Origin: Paracoccus denitrificans
GTDB lineage: Bacteria > Pseudomonadota > Alphaproteobacteria > Rhodobacterales > Rhodobacteraceae
Assembly: GCA_005768755.1 (NCBI GenBank)
Contig: VAFL01000002.1
Location: forward strand, 186,001-250,000
DNA length: 64,000 bases
Direction of reading: 5' to 3'
Positions 7,539 through 16,444 of the stretch are shown here, piece by piece; positions within the stretch are counted from its first letter, which is position 1, and each line of letters opens with the position of its first letter. The notes under the pieces are model-generated. The model searched no databases. It saw only the letters and a program-made list of their open reading frames with translations, and was not told the origin of the DNA. The translations under genes were made by a program, and so were the position numbers.

Positions 7539-9467
7539 TTAACGCAAGATCCCGGCCTGTTTCAGCTTTTCAGCCTTTTCGGCGTTATACCACGCGATAT
7601 CAAGATACCAAGGCGCATTGAGCGTTTCCGACAGGTAAGGCGGCAGCGTCTCTGGCCAGTCATACTGATCATAATAGGCTAGGAACTGTTCGGGATTATA
7701 CCAGTTCGGCACCCATGGATACATCGCGCGCAATACCCGGTCCAGGGCGCGCGTGGCGACCGCCATATCATCGTAGCTGTCGGCCGAGATCGCGGTGCGG
7801 ATCAGGCTGTCGATGGCTGGACTGGTCACGCCCGAGGGGTTGAAGACATCATCGACGCCCTGCGATCCGAAGACCTGCGACAGCCCGTCGCCCGCGATCT
7901 CGGCGGTCTGGGCGTGACCGACGATGATGTCATAGTCGAATTCGTAACGCCGGGTTTCGTATTCGGTATCGTCGACCCGTGCCATGACCGCATCGACGCC
8001 GACCGCACGCAGGTTTTCGATGAAAGGGTTGATGACCCGGTCGAATGTCGGGCTGTCATTCATGAACTCGACGCGCAGCACTTCGCCCGCCTCGTTGCGC
8101 CGCATTCCGTCGCTGCCCGGAACCCATCCGGCTTCGTCCAGAAGGCCGGCCGCGCTGCGCAGACTGGCCCGGTCAAGCTGGCGGTCGCTGCCTTCGGGCT
8201 GCACCACCGCCTCATTGGTCAGGATACCTTCGGGAAGCTGGTCTGCCAACGGCTCCAGCAGGGCAAGCTCGGCCCCTTCGGGCTTGCCGGTGGCCTTCAG
8301 TTCGGTGTTGTCCCAGAAGGAATCGGTGCGCGTATACAACCCATAGAACAGCTGTTCATTCGACCATTTGAAGTTGAACAGCAGGCCAAGGGCCTGGCGA
8401 ACGCGGGGGTCCTTGAACTTCTCGCGCCGCATGTTGATGAAGAAGCCTTGCGCGGGCGCCTTGTTCTGGTTCTGGATCGTCGTCTTGATGACATGACCAT
8501 TGGTCAGGTTCGGGAAGTTGTAACCCGTCGCCCACTGGACCGAGGAATTCTCGTGCCGGATCGTGTATTCGCCAGCCTTGAATGCCTCAAACGCGGCTTC
8601 GCTATCGGCGAAATATTCGGCCCGGATGCGGTCGAAATTGTTGCGTCCGATGTTGATCGGCAGGTCATTGCCCCAATAATCGGGATTGCGTTTGTAGACC
8701 GAGGTCCGGCCGATATCGGCGCTTTCGAACACATAGGGGCCTGATCCCAGGATCGGCTTTGACATCGGGTTGGCAAGATCGCGGTCGTTCTCCTCGAAAT
8801 CCTTTTTCGACAGCACCGTCATCCCGCCCGCACCCTGAATCACGTCGCGGCGCGGATAATCCGGCATGAACTCGAAGCGGATCGTGTGATCGTCAATGAT
8901 CTCGGCGCCTTTCGTGGATTGCGCCAGCACCGCCCGGAAGGACGAAAGGCCCTTGTCGCGAAAGGTCTCGTACGAGAACATGACGTCCTCGGCCGTGATG
9001 GGCGTGCCGTCGGAAAAGGCCGCCTCGGGCCGCAGGTGAAAAATCACCCAGTCGCGGCTTTCAGGATATTCGATCGTCTCGCAGATCAGGCAATAGGCGG
9101 TCCCGACCTCGTCCATCGTCCCGATCATCAGCGATTCAAGCCCGATCGAGGAAAAGATATCCGCCCGCCCCTTCACCGTGAACGGATTATATCCATCAAA
9201 TCCGCCCGGCATCGCCACCGAGATCTCGCCACCTTTCGGGGCGTCCGGGTTGACGTAGCGCAGATGGGGGAAATCGGCAGGAAGTTCGGGCGGCCCGAAA
9301 ATGCCGATACCATGCGCGATGGTGGTGTCCTGCGTCGCCGGATCGCCAGCCGCGGCTGCCGGCGCCTCAGTTGCTTCGGTGGCAGCCGGGGCGTCCTGCG
9401 CCAAAAGCGGGCCGGCAAGGAAGGACAGCGGCAGAAGGGCGGCGGCAATGCGGACGTTTAGGTTCAT
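7539..9467 (-). CDS. yejA: YejA-type periplasmic oligopeptide-binding protein
   Basis: This 642-residue exported protein has a signal peptide (MNLNVRIAAALLPLSFLAGP, cleavage probably after LLAQ) followed by a low-complexity Ala/Glu/Thr linker. The SBP_bac_5 domain begins near residue 50 (HGIGIFGPPELPADFPHLRYV, shortened here at the ends) and runs to the C-terminus. It delivers peptides to the YejBE channel. In enterobacteria and rhizobia YejABEF imports peptides, including microcin C, and affects antimicrobial peptide sensitivity. It is the first gene of the operon yejA-B-E-F-glycosyltransferase. The start is preceded by GAAGGA. Confidence 0.92.
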   Translation of the reverse strand: MNLNVRIAAALLPLSFLAGPLLAQDAPAATEATEAPAAAAGDPATQDTTIAHGIGIFGPPELPADFPHLRYVNPDAPKGGEISVAMPGGFDGYNPFTVKGRADIFSSIGLESLMIGTMDEVGTAYCLICETIEYPESRDWVIFHLRPEAAFSDGTPITAEDVMFSYETFRDKGLSSFRAVLAQSTKGAEIIDDHTIRFEFMPDYPRRDVIQGAGGMTVLSKKDFEENDRDLANPMSKPILGSGPYVFESADIGRTSVYKRNPDYWGNDLPINIGRNNFDRIRAEYFADSEAAFEAFKAGEYTIRHENSSVQWATGYNFPNLTNGHVIKTTIQNQNKAPAQGFFINMRREKFKDPRVRQALGLLFNFKWSNEQLFYGLYTRTDSFWDNTELKATGKPEGAELALLEPLADQLPEGILTNEAVVQPEGSDRQLDRASLRSAAGLLDEAGWVPGSDGMRRNEAGEVLRVEFMNDSPTFDRVINPFIENLRAVGVDAVMARVDDTEYETRRYEFDYDIIVGHAQTAEIAGDGLSQVFGSQGVDDVFNPSGVTSPAIDSLIRTAISADSYDDMAVATRALDRVLRAMYPWVPNWYNPEQFLAYYDQYDWPETLPPYLSETLNAPWYLDIAWYNAEKAEKLKQAGILR

Positions 9468-9555
9468 GACGGTCCTTCGCGATTTGGTTGCATCAAAGCT
9501 AGGACAGGCGGCGCGCCGGGATCAATCCGCGATTTCGATACCACCGGAATCGTGA

Positions 9556-9595
9556 TCGAAAAATGCAAAGCGCCCGGCCATCACGGACCGGGCGC
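9556..9595 (-). terminator. Rho-independent terminator of cycM
   Basis: GCGCCCGG (9570-9577) pairs with CCGGGCGC (9588-9595) around a 10-base loop. Read on the minus strand the hairpin is followed by TTTGCATTTTTC. It lies 23 bases after the cycM stop. Confidence 0.8.
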
Positions 9596-9618
9596 AGAGT
9601 TCATTCCGATGTCCGATC

Positions 9619-10155
9619 TTACGGGTTGGCTTGCAGATAGGCGACCAGATCGGCGCGGTCTTCGGGCTTGGGCAGCCCGGCAAAGGTCATCTTCGTGCCG
9701 GGCACGACACCTTTCGGATCAGCCAGGAATTCCTGCAGCGCGTCAGGCGTCCATTCCGGCGCCACGGCCGCATGTTCGCGCATGGCATCGTCGTAATTGA
9801 AGCCGCTGGCGCTGGCGACGGGGCGACCCACGACACCGTTCAGATGCGGGCCGGTGCCGTCGGTGCCGTCCAGCTTGTGGCAGGCCTTGCATTTCGCGAA
9901 GACTTTTTCACCCTTGGCCGGGTCCGCCGCTTCCATCAGCGCGGCAAAGTCGATCTGAACCTCTTCCTCGGCCTCGCCGCCGCCAGTGGATTCGACCGGG
10001 ATCGAATAGGCCTGAACCGCCGGCTCGTCGCCATGGGCGCCTTCAGCGGGTCCGACATGAAACAGGGCGGTCCCGGCCCAGAACAGCAAAAGCAGCGTCA
10101 GCAGCGAACCGATCAGCGCACTGGCTGCCTTGGTGATGGTCATGGTGTTGAACAT
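9619..10155 (-). CDS. cycM: Membrane-anchored cytochrome c552 (CycM)
   Basis: The protein has 178 residues. An uncleaved N-terminal anchor helix (about 12-32) is followed by an acidic linker rich in Gly/Glu and a class I cytochrome c domain with C89-KAC-H93 heme-binding motif and axial ligand M156 in GTKMTFAG. Length and layout match the Paracoccus denitrificans membrane c552, which carries electrons from the bc1 complex to the aa3 oxidase on the periplasmic side. It is divergent from pheA, with 117 bases between the two starts, and ends at a good terminator, so it is probably monocistronic. Confidence 0.93.
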   Translation of the reverse strand: MFNTMTITKAASALIGSLLTLLLLFWAGTALFHVGPAEGAHGDEPAVQAYSIPVESTGGGEAEEEVQIDFAALMEAADPAKGEKVFAKCKACHKLDGTDGTGPHLNGVVGRPVASASGFNYDDAMREHAAVAPEWTPDALQEFLADPKGVVPGTKMTFAGLPKPEDRADLVAYLQANP

Positions 10156-10272
10156 TTGCCGTCCCCGCTAGGTAGTGTTCAAAATTCTGGCGGTATCTAT
10201 CCGCTTTCTTTCCCCCGGTTCAAGGTATAGTTGACGCCGTGGATAGCAATCTCTTGCCTTGATGATACGATA

Positions 10273-11136
10273 ATGGCCACAAAAACCAACCGCATCGCCT
10301 TTCAGGGGGAACTTGGCGCTTATAGCCACGAGGCCTGCCGCAATGCCCGCCCCGAAATGGAGCCGCTGCCCTGCCGCACATTCGAGGATGTGATCGACGC
10401 CGTGCGCAGCGGCCAGGCGGATCTGGCGATGCTGCCCGTCGAGAACACCACATATGGCCGCGTGGCGGATATTCACCGCCTGCTGCCCGAATCCGGCCTG
10501 CACATCGTCGACGAAGCCTTCGTGCGCGTCCATATCAGCCTGATGGCCATGCCAGGCGTCGAGATCGAACAGATCAAGAAGGTCCGCGCCCATCTGGTGC
10601 TGCTGCCCCAATCGGCGGCCTTCCTGTCGCGCTATGGAATCACGGGCGAATCCGCAGCTGACAGCGCCGGTGCCGCGGCGGAACTGGCCGAAAGCGGCGA
10701 TCTGACCTCGGGCGTTCTGGCCTCCGATCTCGCCGCCGAGATCCACGGGCTGAACATCCTGGCGCGCCACATTGAGGATCACGCCCACAACACGACCCGT
10801 TTCCTCATCATGTCGCGCGAGGCGGACAACACCCGCCGGGGCGACACCATGGTGACAACCTTCGTCTTCCGGGTCCGCAACATTCCGGCCGCGCTTTACA
10901 AGGCGATGGGCGGTTTCGCGACCAATGGCGTCAACATGACCAAGCTGGAAAGCTATATGGTCGACGGTGTTTTCACCGCGACCCAGTTCTATGCCGATAT
11001 CGAGGGCCATCCCGAGGATGAGAATGTACGCCTCGCTCTGGACGAGCTGAGCTATTTCACGTCAATGACGAATGTCCTGGGGGTTTATCCCGCCGATCCG
11101 CTGCGCGCCGAACAATTGCGCCAGCGAACCAGCTGA
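10273..11136 (+). CDS. pheA: Prephenate dehydratase
   Basis: The protein has 287 residues from the ATG at 10273; an upstream TTG in frame is less likely. The catalytic PDT domain (about 6-185) opens with RIAFQGELGAYSHEAC and contains the substrate-loop HNTTRFLIM. A C-terminal ACT domain (about 200-275) has IPAALYKAMGGF and MTKLESYM, the phenylalanine-sensing region. It converts prephenate to phenylpyruvate in the cytoplasm. Unlike the enterobacterial P-protein it has no chorismate mutase domain; a separate AroQ enzyme is encoded at 20576-20872. It is divergent from cycM. Confidence 0.95.
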   Translation: MATKTNRIAFQGELGAYSHEACRNARPEMEPLPCRTFEDVIDAVRSGQADLAMLPVENTTYGRVADIHRLLPESGLHIVDEAFVRVHISLMAMPGVEIEQIKKVRAHLVLLPQSAAFLSRYGITGESAADSAGAAAELAESGDLTSGVLASDLAAEIHGLNILARHIEDHAHNTTRFLIMSREADNTRRGDTMVTTFVFRVRNIPAALYKAMGGFATNGVNMTKLESYMVDGVFTATQFYADIEGHPEDENVRLALDELSYFTSMTNVLGVYPADPLRAEQLRQRTS

Positions 11137-11494
11137 TCGCGAAGGAACGGCGTTCAACGCTGAAAGCCCGCATATCGGCGCGGGGCTGTCATATGGGCGC
11201 GGGACGATCCCGACGTCTGCCGGTTCGTCGCGCAACTGCGCCGTCGCATCTTGACGAAAACGTCCCTGCACAGTGCGGCGGACGGCCCGGTGGCGCCAGT
11301 CAGTTTCGGGCAGGACGATGCCGCCCCAACACCCCTTCGCCATAGCAGGTTTCATGCACCCGCTGTCGATTGGAAAGACGCAAACCGGCAGCAGCGTCTG
11401 TTACCGGATGCGGGGGCCCGGGTTTTTAATTGGGCCGCAACCCGCATTTGACCCGCAGCCAGACCGCGCCCAAGGACAGGCCCGGCCAGCTGCT
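11137..11494. other. 358-base gap between convergent genes, no gene recognised
   Basis: Between the pheA stop and the stop of the SRPBCC gene there are only short open frames with no start signals and no family resemblance. The stretch near 11407-11445 is a run of GC blocks around TTTTTAATT and may help end transcription, but no convincing hairpin with a U-tract was found. Confidence 0.5.
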
Positions 11495-11938
11495 TCAGCT
11501 GGTCACGTCGTCGACAAACCCAGCCACCTTCGCCTCCAGCTTTCGGTCGATCTGCGCCTTGCCCAGCTTCGCGGTCTGAAGCACCAGCCGCGCCCGCATG
11601 TTGCGCGGTTTGACGTCCAGTTCGAAAATCAGGCGCGACCTGTTCCGGGCAAGCGCCACGACAGACATGTCAAGGCGCAACTCAAACGAGGACGATTCGC
11701 CTTTCAACGCAATTTTCTCGGGCCGGTCGAACTGAACCAGAACCAGCCGCAATGCGCGTCGCTGACCGCGCCAGTCGAAGGCCAGGTTCCATCCCCGCGT
11801 GCCGTCCTGCATGTCATCGGCCCGGCTGACAGCCACACCCCGCCGGATCAGCATGCGCTCGATCCGGTCGAAATCGGCAACTGAATCAAAAAGTTGCTCG
11901 GCTGGAAGGGATTTGTCGATTCGCGTGGAAAATTTCAT
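11495..11938 (-). CDS. SRPBCC (START-like) family protein
   Basis: The protein has 147 residues. The N-terminus MKFSTRIDKSLPAEQLFDSV ADFDRIERML is the first strand and helix of a polyketide cyclase/START-type fold, in which a long C-terminal helix closes a hydrophobic pocket (here about 118-145). These proteins bind hydrophobic ligands or act in lipid, quinone or regulatory chemistry, and the ligand cannot be inferred. There is no signal peptide. It stands alone on the minus strand, convergent with pheA and divergent from the nucleotidase gene. Confidence 0.75.
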   Translation of the reverse strand: MKFSTRIDKSLPAEQLFDSVADFDRIERMLIRRGVAVSRADDMQDGTRGWNLAFDWRGQRRALRLVLVQFDRPEKIALKGESSSFELRLDMSVVALARNRSRLIFELDVKPRNMRARLVLQTAKLGKAQIDRKLEAKVAGFVDDVTS

Positions 11939-12109
11939 GACCGACCGAAGCAGTCAAAAGGCGATTAGGAGGTAGTGAACAACGTTTTCCTTCGCAAGGT
12001 TCCATGTTTGTCCAATTTCCGTTTCACAATCATTGGTTGCATTTTCTACGGACTTTCGCCTTAGTCATCACAAGACCGTGAGAAGACGGCCGGGGTTGAC
12101 AGGGACGCG

Positions 12110-13930
12110 ATGCCAGACGGAAGTTCCCCGCCACAGGGTGTGGCATGCGCGGACGGCGCAGCAGAAAAGGTCGGCGTCGCTGCTGCGGTCACAATCACGT
12201 TGCGCATCCTTGCCACCACAGACCTGCATATGAACCTTGGCGCGCAATCCCGGCGCGGCGGTCTGGCACGGCTGGCGCCCCTGATCGCGGCAGAACGTGC
12301 GGCCCAGCACAATATCCTGCTGTGCGACAACGGTGACCTTCTTGATGGCAGCCCGCTTGGCGATGAACTGGCCAGCGCCGGGCTGCGCCCCCATGACGTC
12401 CACCCGGCGATATCGGCGCTTAACCTGCTGGGCTATGACATAGCGACGCTTGGCAATCACGACTTCGCGCATGGGGTGGCGTTTCTGCGCCGTGTCACGG
12501 GCGACGCAGAATATCCGCTGGTCCTGTCCAATGCGGGCCTGATGGACGGCGCGCCGATCTGGACGGAAACGGCGCTGCTGCGGCGCCAGATGCTGTCCGA
12601 TGACGGGACAGGACACGACATCACGATCGGGGTGTTCGGCGTCCTGCCCCCGCAGACCGTCGAATGGGAGGCGGGTCTGTCGGCGGACATGACGACCGAG
12701 GACATCATGTCGGCCAGCCGGCGCGCGGTGTCGTCGCTGAGGGCGCGCGGCGCGGATCTGATCGTCGCGCTCAGTCATGGTGGCGTCGGCGTCACCGATA
12801 CGATCCGGGCCGAGAACGCGGCAGGCGCGATTGCCGAACTGCACGGCGTCGATGCGGTGATTGCGGGCCACACACATGAAGTCATGGTCTTCCCCGCGAC
12901 CGCGACCCGCGCCGCGATCGTGAAGGCGGGCTTCGGCGGATCTCATCTTGCTGCCATCACCCTGCGACTTTGCGGACGCCCCGGCGACTGGCAGGTCGAT
13001 TGCCGCGCAGCCGAGGCATTGCCGGCCACCGAAGATGATTGTGACGCCAGGCTGATGGCCATCGCGCAGCCGCGCAGCGCCAGTTTTCACGCCCCCGTCG
13101 GCCAGATCGCCAGCCCGCTTTCCAGCCATTTCGCCTTGCTGGGCGCAGATGCCGGCCTGCGACTGACCGAGGCCGCCCTGCGCAGCCATCTTGCGCAGCA
13201 TCTGCCCCATTGCACGTTGCCGGTGCTGGTCGCTCTGGCACCGTTCCGCACCGGCGGGCGCGGCGGACCGGACCATTTCGTCCATATCCCTGCGGGCGAG
13301 ATCAGCCGCAGCGATCTGTCGGCGCTTTACCCGTTTACCAATCACGTCACCGCAATCGACGTCAGTGGCGCAGAGGTCGCCGATTGGCTGGAACGCGCGG
13401 CCTCGATCTTCGCACATCTGCCGGACACCGGGGCCGCAGGCGATGCACGCCCCCTTCTGGATGCCGATTTTCCCGGCTTTCACTTCGACATGATCGGCGG
13501 GCTGGATTATTCCATCGACCTGCACCGCCCGCCCTGTTTCGACGCGTCCGGTCAGCGTCTTCACCTCGGGGGGCGGGTCAGGCGCATTCAGCATCAGGGA
13601 CGTCCGCTGCGCCCGGAAGATCGTTTCGTGCTGCTCACCAACAGTTATCGCATGACCGGCGGGTCGATCTATGCGGGTGTGACGCGCAACAACCGCTGTC
13701 TGCTGCCACCCGCGGGACAGATGCGTGTGCGCGACATCATTGCCCAGTTCCTGCGCAAGGGTCGCTGGGGAAGCGCCCATCCCGGCCCGTTTCTCCGCCT
13801 GTCGGCCACGCCCGGGACAAAGGTCTGGTTCGACACAGCGCCCAACGCCGATCTTGCCGCCTGCCCGCTTCAGGTCGAAGCCAGCGAAATGACCATTGAC
13901 GGGTTTCAGCGCCTGACACTTCGGCTGTAA
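12110..13930 (+). CDS. CpdB/UshA-like metallophosphoesterase - 5'-nucleotidase
   Basis: The protein has 606 residues. The metallophosphoesterase domain (about 30-290) has the dimetal motifs TTDLHMN, NGDLLDG, GNHDF, SHGG and GHTH in the right order. The C-terminal 5'-nucleotidase substrate domain (about 330-560) includes YPFTNHVTAIDVSG and LTNSYRMTGGSIY. It resembles 2',3'-cyclic-nucleotide 2'-phosphodiesterase/3'-nucleotidase. E. coli CpdB is periplasmic, but here the first 30 residues are not a signal peptide, and an in-frame stop at 12062-12064 rules out a missed one upstream. The enzyme may therefore act in the cytoplasm or start even later (TTG at 12200). The gene precedes ffs. Confidence 0.85.
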   Translation: MPDGSSPPQGVACADGAAEKVGVAAAVTITLRILATTDLHMNLGAQSRRGGLARLAPLIAAERAAQHNILLCDNGDLLDGSPLGDELASAGLRPHDVHPAISALNLLGYDIATLGNHDFAHGVAFLRRVTGDAEYPLVLSNAGLMDGAPIWTETALLRRQMLSDDGTGHDITIGVFGVLPPQTVEWEAGLSADMTTEDIMSASRRAVSSLRARGADLIVALSHGGVGVTDTIRAENAAGAIAELHGVDAVIAGHTHEVMVFPATATRAAIVKAGFGGSHLAAITLRLCGRPGDWQVDCRAAEALPATEDDCDARLMAIAQPRSASFHAPVGQIASPLSSHFALLGADAGLRLTEAALRSHLAQHLPHCTLPVLVALAPFRTGGRGGPDHFVHIPAGEISRSDLSALYPFTNHVTAIDVSGAEVADWLERAASIFAHLPDTGAAGDARPLLDADFPGFHFDMIGGLDYSIDLHRPPCFDASGQRLHLGGRVRRIQHQGRPLRPEDRFVLLTNSYRMTGGSIYAGVTRNNRCLLPPAGQMRVRDIIAQFLRKGRWGSAHPGPFLRLSATPGTKVWFDTAPNADLAACPLQVEASEMTIDGFQRLTLRL

Positions 13931-13983
13931 CCACTTTGAACTGGCTGGATTCCGCCGAATTTCCGCCGCAATTGCACAACGGC

Positions 13984-14012
13984 TTGCATCCCGGGCGGAA
14001 GCCACATATCTA
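13984..14012 (+). promoter_or_regulatory. Sigma-70 promoter of the SRP RNA gene
   Basis: TTGCAT (13984-13989) and TATCTA (14007-14012) are separated by exactly 17 bases. The first base of the predicted RNA (14020) falls eight bases after the -10 box. Confidence 0.7.
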
Positions 14013-14019
14013 CAGGATC

Positions 14020-14113
14020 GAGAGGTTGACACGGGCGAACGCCTCGCCAACCCGGTCAGGTCCGGAAGGAAGCAGCCGCAACGAATTCCGTTCGGGTCGT
14101 CGTTCAGCCTCTC
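14020..14113 (+). ncRNA. ffs: Signal recognition particle 4.5S RNA
   Basis: The hallmark domain IV sequence GGTCAGGTCCGGAAGGAAGC is present at 14054-14073, with the GGAA tetraloop and asymmetric loop that bind Ffh. The 5' end GAGAGG (14020-14025) pairs with CCTCTC (14108-14113), giving a 94-base hairpin RNA, the usual bacterial short form. Ffh, its protein partner, is encoded 3.8 kb downstream. The position just before dnaX is typical of Rhodobacteraceae. Confidence 0.95.
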
Positions 14114-14263
14114 ACCCTTCCCCGTTTCAGTCGTTTCCGCGCCAGTCAATGCGTGATCGCAGCAAGGCACTGGTCTGCCCGCGCCGGGCCGGCAGCGCCG
14201 CCATCTGTCTGGTTGTCGCGGCGAAGCCCCGCCGCTAAGGTGTCGCGACCCAGGCGAGGCGAG

Positions 14264-16090
14264 ATGACCGAAAGCGAACAGAATTATCAGGTGCTGGCGC
14301 GGAAATACCGGCCCGAGACCTTCTCCGACCTGGTCGGGCAGGACGCCATGGTGCGGACGCTGAAAAACGCCTTCGCGGCGTCGCGCATCGCGCAGGCTTT
14401 CATCATGACCGGGATTCGCGGAACCGGCAAGACGACGACGGCACGCATCATTGCCAAGGGCCTGAACTGTGTCGGCCCCGATGGACAGGGTGGCCCCACG
14501 ACCGAGCCATGCGGCCAATGCGAACATTGCGTCGCCATCTCCGAGGGTCGCCATGTCGATGTGCTGGAAATGGATGCTGCCAGCCGAACCGGCGTCAACG
14601 ATATTCGCGAAATCATTGAATCGGTTCACTATCGCGCCGCCTCGGCGCGCTACAAGATCTACATCATCGACGAAGTTCACATGCTGTCGACAAGTGCCTT
14701 CAACGCGCTTTTGAAGACGCTGGAAGAGCCGCCACCTCATGTGAAATTCATCTTCGCCACGACCGAGATCCGCAAGGTTCCCGTGACCGTGCTGTCGCGC
14801 TGCCAACGCTTCGATCTGCGCCGGATCGAGCCGGAGGTGATGATCGATCTGCTGCGCAGGATAGCGCGCGCCGAACAGGCCGAGATCACGGATGATGCGC
14901 TGGCGCTGATCACGCGGGCCGCCGAAGGCTCGGCCCGCGACGCCACATCGCTTCTGGATCAGGCCATAAGCCACGGCGCCGGTGAAACCACCGCCCCGCA
15001 GGTGCGGGCGATGCTGGGCCTCGCTGATCGTGGGCGTGTGATCGACCTGTTCGAGATGATCCTGCGCGGCGATGCGGCACAGGCCCTGGCCGAGTTGCAG
15101 GCCCAATATGCCGACGGTGCCGATCCCATCGCCGTCCTGCGCGATCTGGCCGAAATCACGCATTGGATATCGATCGTCAAGATCACGCCCGAAGCATCGG
15201 AAGATCCGACGATTTCGCCCGATGAACGGGTCCGCGGGGCCGATCTTTCGGCCAGGCTGCCCATGCGCGTCATGACCCGCATGTGGCAGATGCTGCTGAA
15301 GTCGCTGGAAGAGGTTTCGGCGGCGCCGAATGCAATGATGGCCGCTGAAATGGCGATCATCCGACTGACCCATGCCGCCGATCTGCCCGATCCCGAGGCG
15401 CTGATCCGCAAGATCCAGGCAGCCCAGACAGCCGGCGAATTTGCCCGGCCTGCCGGTGGTGGTGGTGGCGGCGGGGATGGCGTTCGGGCGTCTGCGCCCG
15501 GCAGTGGCGTGTCCGCGGCCGCCCCGGCTGGACCCGGCGGGCAGGCCATGCGCGGGCCCATCGGCACAGGCGGTCAGGCGACAGCGCTTGCTGCTGCGTC
15601 CGCCTCGCTGATCGCGGCTTTCCCGGATTTCGATTCCGTGCTGGATCTGATCCGGCGCATGCGCGACATGCCGTTGCTGATCCTGGTGGAAAGCCACCTG
15701 CGGCTGGCCCGGTACAGTCCCGGCCGGATCGAATTCGAACCCACACCGGATGCGCCGCGCGACCTGGCCTCGCGCCTGGCAGAGCGGCTGCGCGGCTGGA
15801 CCGGCGGGCAGCGTTGGGCGGTCAGCGTCGTCAATACCGGCGGCGGTCCCACCATCGCCGAACGCCGCGCCGAAGCGGAAGCAGAGGCCCTGCAAAGGGC
15901 AGGCGCACACCCCACCGTACAGGCCGCCCTTGCCGCTTTTCCCGGTGCGCGCCTGATCGCCGCGCGCCGCGTCGAAGTGGCCAAGCCCGAAGCGGAACCC
16001 TTGTCCGGCGAGGCTGCCGCCATACATGACAGCGGCGCAGGCCCGGTGGCCGAAGCAGAAGAATGGGACCCCTTCGAGGACGAGGAGTAG
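14264..16090 (+). CDS. dnaX: DNA polymerase III subunit gamma/tau
   Basis: The protein has 608 residues from the ATG at 14264 behind GGCGAGG. The AAA+ clamp-loader core (about 7-230) has Walker A GIRGTGKTT, a zinc-binding set of four cysteines (CVGPDG...CGQCEHC), Walker B/DEVHML, and sensor 1 FATTEIRKVPVTVLSRCQRF. Domain III follows (to about 370), then a glycine/alanine/proline-rich linker containing GGGGGGG, and a C-terminal tau region ending in acidic WDPFEDEE. It is the clamp-loader motor and, through tau, the link to polymerase and helicase. ybaB follows after three bases. Confidence 0.96.
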   Translation: MTESEQNYQVLARKYRPETFSDLVGQDAMVRTLKNAFAASRIAQAFIMTGIRGTGKTTTARIIAKGLNCVGPDGQGGPTTEPCGQCEHCVAISEGRHVDVLEMDAASRTGVNDIREIIESVHYRAASARYKIYIIDEVHMLSTSAFNALLKTLEEPPPHVKFIFATTEIRKVPVTVLSRCQRFDLRRIEPEVMIDLLRRIARAEQAEITDDALALITRAAEGSARDATSLLDQAISHGAGETTAPQVRAMLGLADRGRVIDLFEMILRGDAAQALAELQAQYADGADPIAVLRDLAEITHWISIVKITPEASEDPTISPDERVRGADLSARLPMRVMTRMWQMLLKSLEEVSAAPNAMMAAEMAIIRLTHAADLPDPEALIRKIQAAQTAGEFARPAGGGGGGGDGVRASAPGSGVSAAAPAGPGGQAMRGPIGTGGQATALAAASASLIAAFPDFDSVLDLIRRMRDMPLLILVESHLRLARYSPGRIEFEPTPDAPRDLASRLAERLRGWTGGQRWAVSVVNTGGGPTIAERRAEAEAEALQRAGAHPTVQAALAAFPGARLIAARRVEVAKPEAEPLSGEAAAIHDSGAGPVAEAEEWDPFEDEE

Positions 16091-16093
16091 ACG

Positions 16094-16438
16094 ATGTTCA
16101 AGGGACTGGGCGGCATTGGCGACATGGCCAAGATGATGGCTGCCGCGAAGGACATGCAGGCCAAGATGGTCGAGATGCAGGACGGTCTGGCCAAGATCAC
16201 GGTCGTGGGCGAAGCTGGTGCCGGTCTGGTCAAGGCTACCGCCACCGCCAAGGGGGAACTGACCGCCCTTGATATCGACCCGTCGATCTTCGTTGCCTCT
16301 GAAAAGGAAGTGGTCGAGGATCTGATCCTTGCCGCGATCAAGGATGCGCAGCGTCGCGCGCAGGATCGTGCGCAATCGGAAATGTCGCGTATCAGCCAGG
16401 ACCTTGGCCTGCCGCCCGACATGAAGCTTCCCTTCTGA
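16094..16438 (+). CDS. YbaB/EbfC family nucleoid-associated protein
   Basis: The protein has 114 residues, normal for the family. It starts MFKGLGGIGDMAKMMAAAKDM, with the N-terminal helix that forms the dimer, and contains the conserved VKATATAKGELTALDIDP segment. The protein binds DNA as a tweezer-like dimer, and its place between dnaX and recR is one of the most conserved bacterial gene orders. The short gaps (3 and 6 bases) imply one transcript. Confidence 0.95.
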   Translation: MFKGLGGIGDMAKMMAAAKDMQAKMVEMQDGLAKITVVGEAGAGLVKATATAKGELTALDIDPSIFVASEKEVVEDLILAAIKDAQRRAQDRAQSEMSRISQDLGLPPDMKLPF

Positions 16439-16444
16439 TCCCCG

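Noticed and set aside
11251..11451. A 66-codon frame in the gap after pheA
   Set aside because: It starts with TTG, has no ribosome site and resembles nothing; the composition is that of intergenic GC-rich DNA.
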